64,000 nt of DNA from Ilyomonas sp963790435 (GTDB taxonomy: Bacteria; Bacteroidota; Bacteroidia; Chitinophagales; Chitinophagaceae). The DNA lies in NCBI GenBank assembly GCA_963790435.1, contig CAWBOI010000001.1:806001-870000 (forward strand). The letters run 5' to 3'. Of the stretch, positions 1 to 8,285 are shown in pieces; within the stretch, counting starts at the first letter, position 1, and every line of letters begins with the position of its first letter. The translations under genes were made by a program, and so were the position numbers. The notes under the pieces were generated by a model, which had not been told where the DNA came from, did not search any database, and was given only the letters and a program-made list of their open reading frames with translations.

Positions 1-1
1 T

Positions 2-472
2 ACCTATGGCGCATTTGGAACTGTTGGTGAGGAACGATTCAACGTGGTATTTGAAGGAACAAGTGATAACGATACAACGGATGCTGGACACTGGAAGCCT
101 TACCTGTACAAGGGTTTGCCGGTGTTGTTGGATAAGAAGCCGCCTCAAATTGCGCCTTATCAATTGCGATTGGACTGGCAAATGTGGTTCGCTGCCATGT
201 CAACGCCTGACGAATATCCGTGGACGGTGCATTTGGTATCGCAGCTACTTCATAACAATGCGGGTGCAGTCAGTTTATTTAGGAACAATCCGTTTCCGGA
301 TGGCCCGCCGCGCTATGTTCGGGCTGTTTTGTATCGCTACAGCTTTGCGAAACAGAACAATCCCCAACATCTTTGGTGGAACCGCGAGCGATTGGGCAAT
401 TGGCTGCCTCCACTTTCCGCTGATGATCCGCGCCTGACTTCATTTTTTCACAGTGAAGGATGGAAACCCTGA
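2..472 (+). CDS. Lipase maturation factor-like protein, C-terminal part (5' end outside window)
   Basis: The frame is open from the window edge to a TGA at 470-472, so only the last ~156 residues are visible. It opens with TYGAFGTVGEERF, then YLYKGLPVLL, PPQIAPYQLRLDWQMWFAAM, EYPWTVHLV, NPFPDGPPRYVRA and a WWNRERLGNWLPPLS tail. This set of motifs is typical of the soluble C-terminal domain of the lipase maturation factor (LMF) family. Eukaryotic LMF1 helps lipoprotein lipase fold in the ER; the bacterial role is not established. The N-terminal membrane part should lie just upstream. The gene converges on the DUF1624 gene with a 22-base gap. Family assignment is by motif recognition only. Confidence 0.75.
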   Translation, partial: TYGAFGTVGEERFNVVFEGTSDNDTTDAGHWKPYLYKGLPVLLDKKPPQIAPYQLRLDWQMWFAAMSTPDEYPWTVHLVSQLLHNNAGAVSLFRNNPFPDGPPRYVRAVLYRYSFAKQNNPQHLWWNRERLGNWLPPLSADDPRLTSFFHSEGWKP

Positions 473-494
473 GTAAAAATTTCGACATTCTTCT

Positions 495-1682
495 TCACAA
501 ATAACTCAACCACCATTGCCGGTGCGTGCTTCGATACCTGTAGAACCATTGGCAAGGCTTGTACAAAACAACAATTACAAACAACCAGATGAGGTAAACA
601 ACCGGCAAATGAAAACCAAAGTTTTGTGGGCGAAACAAAAAAGGAGCTTGCGGGTTTACAATGTCCTTTTCACCATAACCAGAAAGAAAAAAAGCAATAA
701 CCAGCAACAGATGAATCAAATAAAAATGAAGTACGTAATAAAAAAACGGAACCGCACCATACATGCGGAATACACGGCTGGCGCGGCTTTGCGCGTTGTC
801 GAGCACGCTTAATAATATCATAGCAGGTCCTAATGTCATGCAAGTATAAAGGAGAGACGGCGGATATTTTGTAACATTTACAAATGACAACAATGTATAT
901 AAACCATTTCTTTGTTTGAGCCAGGGAGAAGGATCGCCATACGAATTGATAAACCGAATTATGATAAAAAACAAACTAACGCTGATGCCTAACCTGAGTA
1001 TCTTTTTTCTTGATAAAGAGGTTGCGCCATTGTTATAAACTATTCCAAAAGCATAGCCTAAAAACATGATGCCTGTCCAGGGCAGAATGGCATATAAATC
1101 CAAAACAAAATGAGTGTGGTTAATAGGCATAAATTTATCAGCCGATGTAAAAAGAAGGCTGCTTACAATTTGCTCCCAACCCGATTTAGGAGCCGGCATA
1201 AAATCGAGAATATTATGCCCGAAAACGAGCAAAAAACCAATAACAACAATCATTTGGAAATTAATGAATGAAAACAAACCCAGCAACACCATGCTCCAGC
1301 CAATTGCCCAGATTACCTGAAAGATAATGGTATTATAAAAAGGATTGAATGTTATGGCTAAGGTCATTACAATAACTTCAACAAGTACCAGCCAAAAGCC
1401 ACGCTTGATTAAAAACAAACCGGATTCCTTTTTAGTTCTTTTTCGCGAAGCGAGATAGGCAGAAGTGCCTGATAAAAACACAAATATGGGCGCACAAAAA
1501 TGAGTGATCCATCTTGTGAAAAACAAAGCGGGTGTTGTGGTTTGCAAATCCAAAGGATCGGCAGTCATAGCTGTTATGTGAAAGAAATCACGCACATGGT
1601 CGAGTGCCATAATCAGCATTACAATTCCGCGAAGAATGTCAATAGAAATGATGCGTTGTTTGGGTACAGATAAATTTTCCAT
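495..1682 (-). CDS. DUF1624 / HGSNAT-like multi-pass membrane acyltransferase
   Basis: About 395 residues. The N-terminus has the family opening SIDILRGIVMLIMALDHVRD, followed by many hydrophobic helices (roughly ten) and an Arg-rich cytoplasmic turn (SRKRTKKE). The family is related to heparan-alpha-glucosaminide N-acetyltransferase and YeiB and probably moves acyl groups across the inner membrane; the substrate is unknown. An ATG 60 bases further upstream would add a Cys-rich stretch unlike the family. I prefer the start at 1682 because a promoter-like TTG-N19-TAATTTTC lies between the two candidate starts (1700-1729). It is divergent from the ABC-F gene. Confidence 0.75.
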   Translation of the reverse strand: MENLSVPKQRIISIDILRGIVMLIMALDHVRDFFHITAMTADPLDLQTTTPALFFTRWITHFCAPIFVFLSGTSAYLASRKRTKKESGLFLIKRGFWLVLVEVIVMTLAITFNPFYNTIIFQVIWAIGWSMVLLGLFSFINFQMIVVIGFLLVFGHNILDFMPAPKSGWEQIVSSLLFTSADKFMPINHTHFVLDLYAILPWTGIMFLGYAFGIVYNNGATSLSRKKILRLGISVSLFFIIIRFINSYGDPSPWLKQRNGLYTLLSFVNVTKYPPSLLYTCMTLGPAMILLSVLDNAQSRASRVFRMYGAVPFFYYVLHFYLIHLLLVIAFFLSGYGEKDIVNPQAPFLFRPQNFGFHLPVVYLIWLFVIVVLYKPCQWFYRYRSTHRQWWLSYL

Positions 1683-1699
1683 GTCAGCAGTTAATGCCG

Positions 1700-1729
1700 G
1701 AAAATTACAGCAACAAAACGGGTTATCAA
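1700..1729 (-). promoter_or_regulatory. Bacteroidota-type promoter for the DUF1624 gene
   Basis: On the minus strand TTG (1727-1729), a 19-base spacer and TAATTTTC (1700-1707) match the Bacteroidota -33/-7 consensus TTTG/TAnnTTTG with one mismatch in the -7 box. Transcription would begin around 1693, leaving a leader of only about 10 bases before the ATG at 1682. This decides the start codon of that gene. Confidence 0.45.
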
Positions 1730-1786
1730 TAATGAAGTTCAATCATCAAACAAGTATCTTATCAACCTTTTGAAATGGTGAAACTG

Positions 1787-1815
1787 AGGTTTGTTTTTGC
1801 CGTAAAAACAAACCT
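1787..1815. repeat. Inverted pair of the GCAAAAACAAAC motif in a divergent intergenic region
   Basis: AGGTTTGTTTTT (1787-1798) and AAAAACAAACCT (1804-1815) form a perfect 12-bp stem with a 5-base loop. The left arm contains an exact motif copy at 1789-1800; the right arm differs from it at one position. It lies between divergent genes, upstream of both promoters, so it is not placed as a terminator for either. It may be a paired signal or a cis-regulatory hairpin. Confidence 0.8.
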
Positions 1816-1858
1816 TTTGTTACAACGTTTATCTCTTTCTGTCATTAGCAAATAATCG

Positions 1859-1889
1859 TTTGCTATTCTATCTGTACAAACTACCTTTG
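1859..1889 (+). promoter_or_regulatory. Bacteroidota-type promoter for the ABC-F gene
   Basis: TTTG (1859-1862), a 19-base spacer and a perfect TACCTTTG (1882-1889) match the Bacteroidota sigma factor consensus. Transcription should begin near 1896, about 23 bases before the ATG at 1919. There is no SD sequence before that ATG, which is normal for the phylum. Confidence 0.7.
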
Positions 1890-1918
1890 CGCCCTAAAAT
1901 TTTAATAGAAGAACAAGA

Positions 1919-3544
1919 ATGTTAAGTGCTAAAAATATAACCCTTGCCTACGGCAAACGCGTGTTGTTTGATGAAGTGAACATCAATTTCACAAAAGGAA
2001 ATTGTTATGGTGTGATTGGTGCCAACGGCGCAGGCAAATCAACGTTTTTAAAAATATTAAGTGGCGAAATTGAACCCAACAAAGGCTCTGTTGAAATTAG
2101 CGGCGGCGAACGCATGGCAGTGCTCAATCAAAACCAGTTTGCGTTTGATAACGAAACGGTTTTGAATACGGTGCTGATGGGTCATAAAAAGATGTGGGAC
2201 GTTATGCATAAAAAAGACGCCATTTATGCGAACCCTGATGCAACCGAAGATGATTATATGCGTGCCTCCGAAATGGAAGCTGAGTTTGGTGAAATGGGTG
2301 GCTATGAAGCAGAAAGCAATGCAGGTACGTTTTTGAGCGATTTGGGCGTAAGTGAACAATATCACCAAAGCCTGATGAGAGACATTCCGGCCTCTTTAAA
2401 ATTGCGCGTTTTGCTGGCGCAGGCCTTGTTTGGAAACCCCGATATTTTGTTGCTTGATGAACCGACCAATGGCTTAGATATTGAAACCGTTGGCTGGCTG
2501 GAAAATTTTCTTGCCGACTACGAAAACATTGTGTTGGTAGTAAGCCACGACCGCCACTTTTTAGACCAGGTTTGCACCAATGTTGCCGATGTGGACAGGA
2601 GCAAAATAAAAGTGTTTACCGGCAATTATACCTTTTGGTATGAAAGCAGCCAGTTGATGGCAAGGCAAATAAGCGACAAAAACAAAAAGACAGAAGACAA
2701 ACGTGCAGCCCTGCTTGATTTCATTGCCCGTTTCAGTGCGAATGCATCGAAAAGCAAACAGGCTACTTCACGTAAAAAAGCGTTGGAAAAATTAACCATC
2801 GAAGACATTGAACCTTCTAACCGCAAATATCCGGGCATCATTTTTCAGCCGTTGCGCGAAGTAGGAAATCAAATTTTGAATGTTGAAAATCTGGCCAGCA
2901 GTGCCGATGGCAGAAAGCTATTTGATAAAGTAACATTCAGCATTAACAAAGGCGAGAAGATTGCTTTTTTAAGTAAAGACTCTTTAGCAGTTAGTAATTT
3001 CTTCGATATTATTACCGGCAATCTGCAACCGGAAAGAGGCAAATTTGAATGGGGAACTACCATCACCAAAGCTTATTTGCCGGTGGAAAACAGCGAATTT
3101 TTTAAAGAAGGTTTGACGTTGATGGATTGGCTCAGGCAATTTGTTCCGCCGCATGTAACTGATGCTGATGAGCCATTCTTGCGCGGCTTTCTCGGCAAGA
3201 TGTTGTTTAGCGGCGATGATATATCGAAGAAAACAAACGTGCTGAGTGGTGGCGAAAAAGTGCGTTGCATGATTAGCCGCATGATGTTGCAAAATCCGAA
3301 TGTTATCATCCTCGATCAGCCCACCAACCACTTGGATTTGGAAAGCATTCAAAGCTTTAATGAAGGTTGCCAATCATTCCCGGGGATTGTATTAATCACC
3401 AGCCAGGATCACACCTTTATTCAAACGGTTGCCAACCGCATTATTGAATTGACACCAACTGGAATTATAGACCGGTTGATGACTTATGATGAATACATGT
3501 CAGATGCAAGAGTGAAAGCCTTGCGCGAAGAAATGTATAAGTGA
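1919..3544 (+). CDS. ABC-F family ATPase, YbiT-like, with a degenerate second ATP site
   Basis: 541 residues with two ABC domains and no membrane segments, so an ABC-F ribosome-associated ATPase; overall layout is closest to YbiT. Domain 1 has Walker A GANGAGKST (34-42), Walker B ILLLDEPTN (176-184) and an SHDR switch (209-212), but its signature is IPASLKL (156-162) instead of LSGGxxx. A charged linker follows at ~245-300. Domain 2 has a normal signature LSGGEKV (442-448), but Walker A is replaced by LSKDSLAVS (351-359), the catalytic Glu is Gln (LDQPTNHLD, Q467) and the H-loop His is Gln (SQDH, Q496). The composite site from Walker A1 and signature 2 looks intact; the other site looks dead. 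It has its own promoter at 1859-1889. Confidence 0.88.
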   Translation: MLSAKNITLAYGKRVLFDEVNINFTKGNCYGVIGANGAGKSTFLKILSGEIEPNKGSVEISGGERMAVLNQNQFAFDNETVLNTVLMGHKKMWDVMHKKDAIYANPDATEDDYMRASEMEAEFGEMGGYEAESNAGTFLSDLGVSEQYHQSLMRDIPASLKLRVLLAQALFGNPDILLLDEPTNGLDIETVGWLENFLADYENIVLVVSHDRHFLDQVCTNVADVDRSKIKVFTGNYTFWYESSQLMARQISDKNKKTEDKRAALLDFIARFSANASKSKQATSRKKALEKLTIEDIEPSNRKYPGIIFQPLREVGNQILNVENLASSADGRKLFDKVTFSINKGEKIAFLSKDSLAVSNFFDIITGNLQPERGKFEWGTTITKAYLPVENSEFFKEGLTLMDWLRQFVPPHVTDADEPFLRGFLGKMLFSGDDISKKTNVLSGGEKVRCMISRMMLQNPNVIILDQPTNHLDLESIQSFNEGCQSFPGIVLITSQDHTFIQTVANRIIELTPTGIIDRLMTYDEYMSDARVKALREEMYK

Positions 3545-3876
3545 CGGAATGTGCAATTTGGTTTGATAGTGGATACAAGATGATTGCTGAGTTTTTGGAA
3601 AGGGAAAAGATGATGGGATAAGGAAAGCATAAGCTCCGTAGGAGTGATATGTTTTTGATGCAATCAACACGCCGCTCGCATGGAGACAGGGTTTGTTTTT
3701 GTACATATTTTCCTTTCTGCAAACACGTAAATCTTAATGGGCATCAAACCATTTGTTCATCACACATTTGATAACACAGCCAGATTATGAATTGAAAACT
3801 CAATAAATCAGAAAAGAAAAACACTGCCTCAAAAAATTCTTTTACTTTTATCTTTCACTAACAACAAACAATTGCT
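3545..3876. other. Intergenic region without a gene
   Basis: 332 bases with no convincing coding frame. It contains a one-mismatch motif copy (GTTTGTTTTTGT, 3691-3702). Near 3630-3660 is a stretch (gctccgtaggagtgatatg) resembling a small intergenic repeat I associate with Bacteroidota genomes. TATCTTTC at 3849-3856 could be a -7 box for the transporter, but I see no matching -33 element. Confidence 0.4.
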
Positions 3877-5757
3877 ATGGCCGGAGTAACCATGACTTCC
3901 TCATCTGCTCACAAAATTCAATCAACAGGCATTCCTACGAATTATGGAGCGTTAAGTACTTTAGTTACCGTGTTTTTTTTCTGGGGTTTTATTGCGGCAG
4001 GTAACAGCGTATTTATACCGTTTTGCAAACACTATTTCAACTTAGACCAGTTTCAAAGCCAGCTGATTGATTTTGCCTTTTATGGTGCGTATTATTTGGG
4101 CGCACTTGGCTTTTTTGCCTATGGTTCGTTTGGAGGGAAAGATTTGGTAGGAAAATGGGGTTACAAAAGAAGCATTGTGTATGGGTTACTCTTTTCTGCA
4201 TTGGGCGCCATTGCAATGATTATTGCGGTAAATGCAAACACATTTACCGGCATGTTAGTAGGTTTGTTTATAGTAGCTTTAGGCTTCTCTTTACAACAAA
4301 CAGCAGCACAACCTTTCGCCATTGCCTTAGGCGATCCGTCCACCGGAACAAGTCGTGTAAATCTTGGTGGCGGCATCAATTCATTCGGCACAATGATAGG
4401 TCCTATTATAGTTGCGTTAGCCTTGTTTGGAACCACAGCCGCTTTAACCGAAGAACAAATAGCTGCCTTAACGCTTGATAAGGTGATTCTTTTGTACAGC
4501 GCGGTGGGCGTATTGTTTGTATTAGCCGCTGCTTTGTTTTATTTTTCAAAGAAAGTACCGGCAGGTATCATGATTGAAAAAACGGAAAAAGCCAACAAGG
4601 CTTTGAATACATTTCTCATCATTACCGGCTTACTTATCATCATGTTTGCGCCGGTATTCAGCAGTTATAAAAGCGATGATGCGAAACGATTACAAACCTT
4701 AAATGCACAGGTTGCCCCGGTTCAAAAACAAATTGATGCCGCACAGGCTGGCAACAACGGAAATAGCACATCAGTTACAGAACTTACCAGTAGCATTCAA
4801 CCGCAATTAACAGAAATAGGTCAATTAAAGCTAAAGCTCGAAACTTATCGCATGAAGTGGTTGTTTGGTGCTTTGGCAGTAGTGGTTATCGGTTTGTTGT
4901 TTTCTTACTCAAGCGCCAAACGAAAGCCAACAGGATGGGGCGCCATGCAATACCCACAATTGGTGTTGGGCATGCTGGCGTTGTTTTTATATGTTGGAAC
5001 TGAAGTAACCATCGTAAGCAATATGAGTGAATTGTTACGACAAAAAGCTTTCGGTAGTTTCCAGTCTTCGCAGGTAGCACCTTATATTTCAATGTATTGG
5101 GGAAGTATGATGATAGGACGATGGGTAGGCTCTATATCAGCTTTTAATTTTACCAACAGCACCAAAAAAATATTAATGACTGTAGTGCCGCTCGTGGCAT
5201 TCGGCATTGTAATAGGCGTGAACACTTTAGCAAAGAACGACATGACACCGTTGTATGCCTATATCATTTGTGTGCTGGTTCAGATCGGAGCTTTTTATGC
5301 CAGTAAAGACAACCCGGCAAGAATGCTTTTGATATTTGCTGTGTTGGGCGCCGTTGCTATGATTGTTGGAGTTTCATCAACCGGAACAACTGCTATCTAT
5401 GCTTTCCTCAGCGGTGGTCTTGTTTGTTCTATTATGTGGCCTTGCATTTTTGCTTTGTCGGTAGCAGGTTTGGGCAAATACGAAAGCCAGGGTTCTGCTT
5501 TTTTAATTATGATGATATTGGGTGGAAGCATCATTCCTCCGCTGCAGGGCAAGCTCGCCGATTATCTTCAATCGAAGAGCGATATAGCAGGCATTGGCAT
5601 TCATCAATCGTATTGGGTACCTGTTTTCTGTTTTGCCTATGTTGCGGTTTTTGCTTTTGTTGTAAAAGGCATATTGCGCAGGCAAGGCATTGATTACGAT
5701 GTGCCGCCCGCTGCAGTGATAGGAGAAACCACTATTGCCGGCGAGGGAATCGCCTGA
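3877..5757 (+). CDS. Sugar MFS transporter (FucP/NagP-like) with an extra helix-loop-helix insert
   Basis: 626 residues, much longer than the ~430 usual for FucP-type sugar:H+ symporters. The N-terminal half matches the family: FFFWGFIAAGNSVFIPFCK, FYGAYYLGALGFF, and a QQTAAQPFAIALG / GGGINSFGTMIGP stretch. Residues ~241-346 form an insert of two hydrophobic helices around a ~60-residue hydrophilic loop rich in Gln and Ala that could form a coiled coil; another extra hydrophobic stretch follows later. The ROK sugar kinase starts 87 bases downstream, so uptake and phosphorylation of one sugar or amino sugar is likely. ATG at 3877 is used here; ATG at 3892 has GGAG upstream and is an alternative. 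Confidence 0.82.
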   Translation: MAGVTMTSSSAHKIQSTGIPTNYGALSTLVTVFFFWGFIAAGNSVFIPFCKHYFNLDQFQSQLIDFAFYGAYYLGALGFFAYGSFGGKDLVGKWGYKRSIVYGLLFSALGAIAMIIAVNANTFTGMLVGLFIVALGFSLQQTAAQPFAIALGDPSTGTSRVNLGGGINSFGTMIGPIIVALALFGTTAALTEEQIAALTLDKVILLYSAVGVLFVLAAALFYFSKKVPAGIMIEKTEKANKALNTFLIITGLLIIMFAPVFSSYKSDDAKRLQTLNAQVAPVQKQIDAAQAGNNGNSTSVTELTSSIQPQLTEIGQLKLKLETYRMKWLFGALAVVVIGLLFSYSSAKRKPTGWGAMQYPQLVLGMLALFLYVGTEVTIVSNMSELLRQKAFGSFQSSQVAPYISMYWGSMMIGRWVGSISAFNFTNSTKKILMTVVPLVAFGIVIGVNTLAKNDMTPLYAYIICVLVQIGAFYASKDNPARMLLIFAVLGAVAMIVGVSSTGTTAIYAFLSGGLVCSIMWPCIFALSVAGLGKYESQGSAFLIMMILGGSIIPPLQGKLADYLQSKSDIAGIGIHQSYWVPVFCFAYVAVFAFVVKGILRRQGIDYDVPPAAVIGETTIAGEGIA

Positions 5758-5796
5758 TAACGAATGAATTGATTTCCTCAACCTCAGTAAAAAAGA

Positions 5797-5808
5797 GCAA
5801 AAACAAAC
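5797..5808 (+). repeat. GCAAAAACAAAC motif, exact copy
   Basis: Lies in the transporter-kinase gap, 37 bases before the kinase ATG. No partner arm is present, so this copy is not part of a hairpin. Confidence 0.85.
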
Positions 5809-5844
5809 CACGAATCTTATTTAAACCAAACATCAATTGTAAAC

Positions 5845-6816
5845 ATGATTCCTGTTACACAACAATTAGCCATTGGCATAGATGTAGGTGGCACCAACAC
5901 AGTGTTTGGCATTGTAGATCATCGCGGCGAAATCAAATATCGCGGTGCTATCTCTTCCCGCAAACATGCTGATCTTTCTAATTATCTGGATGAACTGTAT
6001 GCTGCTGTTGAACCTGCCATTGAACATGTAGGAGGTAAAACGTATATTAAAGGAATGGGAGTTGGCGCACCCAACGGCAACTACTATTCAGGCACTATTG
6101 AATTTGCGCCAAACTTAATATGGAAAGGCATTATTCCATTTGCCGATCTAATTTCAAAAAAGTTTGATCTGCCTTGTGCGCTTACCAACGATGCTAACGC
6201 TGCTGCAGTTGGTGAAATGATGTATGGCGCAGCCAAAGGCATGAAAGATTTTATTATGATCACGCTGGGCACAGGCGTTGGCAGCGGCATTGTTATTAAC
6301 GGACAAGTGGTGTACGGTCATGATGGTTTTGCAGGTGAATTGGGACATACCATTATCATTCCTGAAGGACGTTATCATCCCGGTACCGGTGCAAAAGGCT
6401 CATTGGAAACCTATGCGTCTGCAACCGGCGTGCGCATGACGGCTTTAGAAATGTTGCAACAACACCCTGATGAAAACACATTGCTGCGCAATTATCCTTT
6501 GGATGAAATAGACAGCCGTGTGGTGTATGATTGTGCCATACAGGGAGATACAATGGCAAAACAAATTTACGATTGTACAGGCAACGTTTTGGGTAAAGCA
6601 CTGGCCAACTTTGTAATGTTCTCCTCTCCTTCTGCTATCATTTTATTTGGTGGTTTGTGCAAAGCTGGTGACCTGATTTTGAAGCCCACCAAACAGGCAA
6701 TGGAAGAAAACTTATTGCCCATTTTCCAAAACAAAGTGAAGATTATTTTTAGTGAATTGAAAGAAGCTGATGCTGCTATTTTAGGTGCGAGTGCATTGGT
6801 TTGGGAGATTAAGTAA
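5845..6816 (+). CDS. ROK-family sugar kinase lacking the zinc-binding cysteines
   Basis: 323 residues. The N-terminal phosphate loop is GIDVGGTNTVFG (11-22), the catalytic Asp is in LTNDANAA (D116), the second phosphate loop is LGTGVGSG (141-148), and GELGH (164-168) keeps the zinc-ligand His. The family zinc motif CxCGxxGCLE appears instead as PGTGAKGSLE (179-188), so the three cysteines are Pro, Thr and Ser. It probably phosphorylates glucose, GlcNAc or a related sugar delivered by the upstream transporter in the same operon. Loss of zinc ligands may change stability or specificity; the fold and catalytic residues look intact. Confidence 0.88.
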   Translation: MIPVTQQLAIGIDVGGTNTVFGIVDHRGEIKYRGAISSRKHADLSNYLDELYAAVEPAIEHVGGKTYIKGMGVGAPNGNYYSGTIEFAPNLIWKGIIPFADLISKKFDLPCALTNDANAAAVGEMMYGAAKGMKDFIMITLGTGVGSGIVINGQVVYGHDGFAGELGHTIIIPEGRYHPGTGAKGSLETYASATGVRMTALEMLQQHPDENTLLRNYPLDEIDSRVVYDCAIQGDTMAKQIYDCTGNVLGKALANFVMFSSPSAIILFGGLCKAGDLILKPTKQAMEENLLPIFQNKVKIIFSELKEADAAILGASALVWEIK

Positions 6817-6829
6817 AGATAAAATATGT

Positions 6830-6841
6830 GCAAAAACAAAC
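6830..6841 (+). repeat. GCAAAAACAAAC motif, exact copy, within a terminator
   Basis: Extended form GTGCAAAAACAAACCT. Its CAAAC end forms part of the stem of the terminator at 6836-6873, and its A-run gives the T-tract when read on the minus strand. Confidence 0.85.
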
Positions 6842-6873
6842 CTCCGCTCATTTAGTTCGATGCGGAGGTTTGT
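6836..6873. terminator. Bidirectional terminator between the ROK kinase and a minus-strand gene remnant
   Basis: ACAAACCTCCGC (6836-6847) pairs perfectly with GCGGAGGTTTGT (6862-6873) around a 14-base loop. On the minus strand it is followed by TTTTGC, a usable T-tract made from the repeated motif; on the plus strand the stem itself ends in TTTGTT. Confidence 0.75.
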
Positions 6874-6894
6874 TGTATATGGGCGGATAGAATT

Positions 6895-7119
6895 TTAGTT
6901 ATGAAGATACAAGCCAACAGTAGCCGCCCTTTGTGCTATCCAAAACCCTACCATCCATTTTATTAAAACAACCTTATCATCTTTTGTCAAAAAGATGTCC
7001 TGTTTCTGTTTAATTTTTTCTTCTGCTTTCGATTCAGAATATTCTATTACTACATTAGCTTCTTCCTCGCTAAAACGTTTTTAAAATAGTTCATATACTT
7101 TTAAATCTATTGAAGACAT
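6895..7119 (-). pseudogene. Small hypothetical gene with an in-frame stop at codon 13
   Basis: Read from the ATG at 7119, the frame encodes MSSIDLKVYELF, a TAA, then 61 more residues (KRFSEEEANVVIEY..., DIFLTKDDKVVLIKW, then a hydrophobic end) and a second TAA at 6895. The residues on both sides of the first stop fit together without a gap, and the whole 75-codon frame is otherwise open. It resembles a small Bacteroidota protein with an acidic coiled region and one C-terminal membrane helix. A nonsense mutation, or a sequence error replacing a Lys codon, is the simplest reading. Function unknown. Confidence 0.55.
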
Positions 7120-7206
7120 GATCCGTTCTTTTCAAAAAGAATCAAAAATAAAAATTTGCAAAATATATATCTCGGTTCATATTCGATGTTAGTAACCCAT
7201 TTTGTT

Positions 7207-8217
7207 TTATGGCACTTTATACAATGCCGCACCACCCATTAAACCTGCGCCGGCTGCAACCAGAACAACATGCTTACCAGCTTGCAACTTACCACTTTCA
7301 TAAGCCTGACGCAATGTTATAGGCACCGTTCCTGCAATGCAATTGCCCGCTCTGTTAATAGATATTTCCATTTTATCTGGCGGAAGTTTGAGTAAAGCCG
7401 CTGCTTTTTTCATTATAAATAAATTGGCTTGATGAGGAATGAACACATCAATGTCCTCAACCGAAAGCCCGTTTCGCTCACAAACATTCAAAGTTAAGTC
7501 TGCCATTTTTCGCGCAGCCCAGGCGGCAAACTGTTTACCTTCTATTGTTAGCAACGTACCATGCAAATCATCATCAATCGTTTTGTGTGAAGAAGGCATT
7601 GCACTGCCGCCCGCAGGCACATACAATTGATGGAACCCTGAACCATCTGCCCACAATTGGATGTCTAAAAAGCCTTCATTAGCATCACCATTGGTAAGCA
7701 ATACCCCGCCCGCGCCATCGCTGAACAGGGGCAAAAAAACAGGATCACTTTTTCTGAGTTGCCTCGATTTCATATCAGCACCAATCACCAGCACATACTT
7801 CATTCCGGTGGCAATCATGCGCATACCTAAATCTAAGGCGTATAAAAAGCCACTGCACGATGCCGTTACATCCAACACAGGACATATTGCACTTAACTTT
7901 TGTTGCACCAAACACGAAGCACCAGCATTGATGTAATCAGCCGTTTGCGTTGCCACAACAATTCTATCTAGTTGCGCAGCTTCGATGCCTGCATCTTGCA
8001 ACGCTTGCCTGCCGGCTTCGGCTGCAATGTCGCTCGTAGCAAGGTTTTCAGCCGCCCAATGCCGTTGATGGATGCCCGTAATTTCTTCGTGTCGCTTTGC
8101 GTTAAATTGGAGCAATTGTAAGCGTTCCTGCAACTGTTCATTTGTGATTGGCTCACTTGGCAAGCAAGCGCCAAAGCCAATCATTTTTACGCCCCATTCC
8201 GTTTTGTTTTTGTGCAT
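7207..8217 (-). CDS. fabH: 3-oxoacyl-ACP synthase III (FabH-like, KAS III)
   Basis: 336 residues, the usual length for KAS III. The triad is visible: Cys121 in DVTASCSGFLYALD, His262 in FIPHQAN and Asn292 in NRAGNCIAGT. KAS III condenses acetyl-CoA or a branched acyl-CoA with malonyl-ACP to start fatty acid synthesis. The gene stands alone behind a terminator, away from plsX and rpmF, so it may be a second copy with another starter unit. The start at 8217 keeps a complete first beta strand; an internal ATG at 8184 would cut it. Confidence 0.88.
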   Translation of the reverse strand: MHKNKTEWGVKMIGFGACLPSEPITNEQLQERLQLLQFNAKRHEEITGIHQRHWAAENLATSDIAAEAGRQALQDAGIEAAQLDRIVVATQTADYINAGASCLVQQKLSAICPVLDVTASCSGFLYALDLGMRMIATGMKYVLVIGADMKSRQLRKSDPVFLPLFSDGAGGVLLTNGDANEGFLDIQLWADGSGFHQLYVPAGGSAMPSSHKTIDDDLHGTLLTIEGKQFAAWAARKMADLTLNVCERNGLSVEDIDVFIPHQANLFIMKKAAALLKLPPDKMEISINRAGNCIAGTVPITLRQAYESGKLQAGKHVVLVAAGAGLMGGAALYKVP

Positions 8218-8225
8218 ATTCTTCT

Positions 8226-8259
8226 AATAAAAAATAGCTGCCATTTTAAGAGCAGCTAT
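8226..8259 (-). terminator. Terminator of the S41 protease gene
   Basis: On the minus strand ATAGCTGC and GCAGCTAT (8252-8259 and 8234-8241) form an 8-bp stem with a 10-base loop, followed directly by a T-run. It separates the protease from the downstream fabH-like gene, so the two are probably not one transcript. Confidence 0.7.
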
Positions 8260-8285
8260 GAATTCAAAATCGTCTTCCCGCCCTT

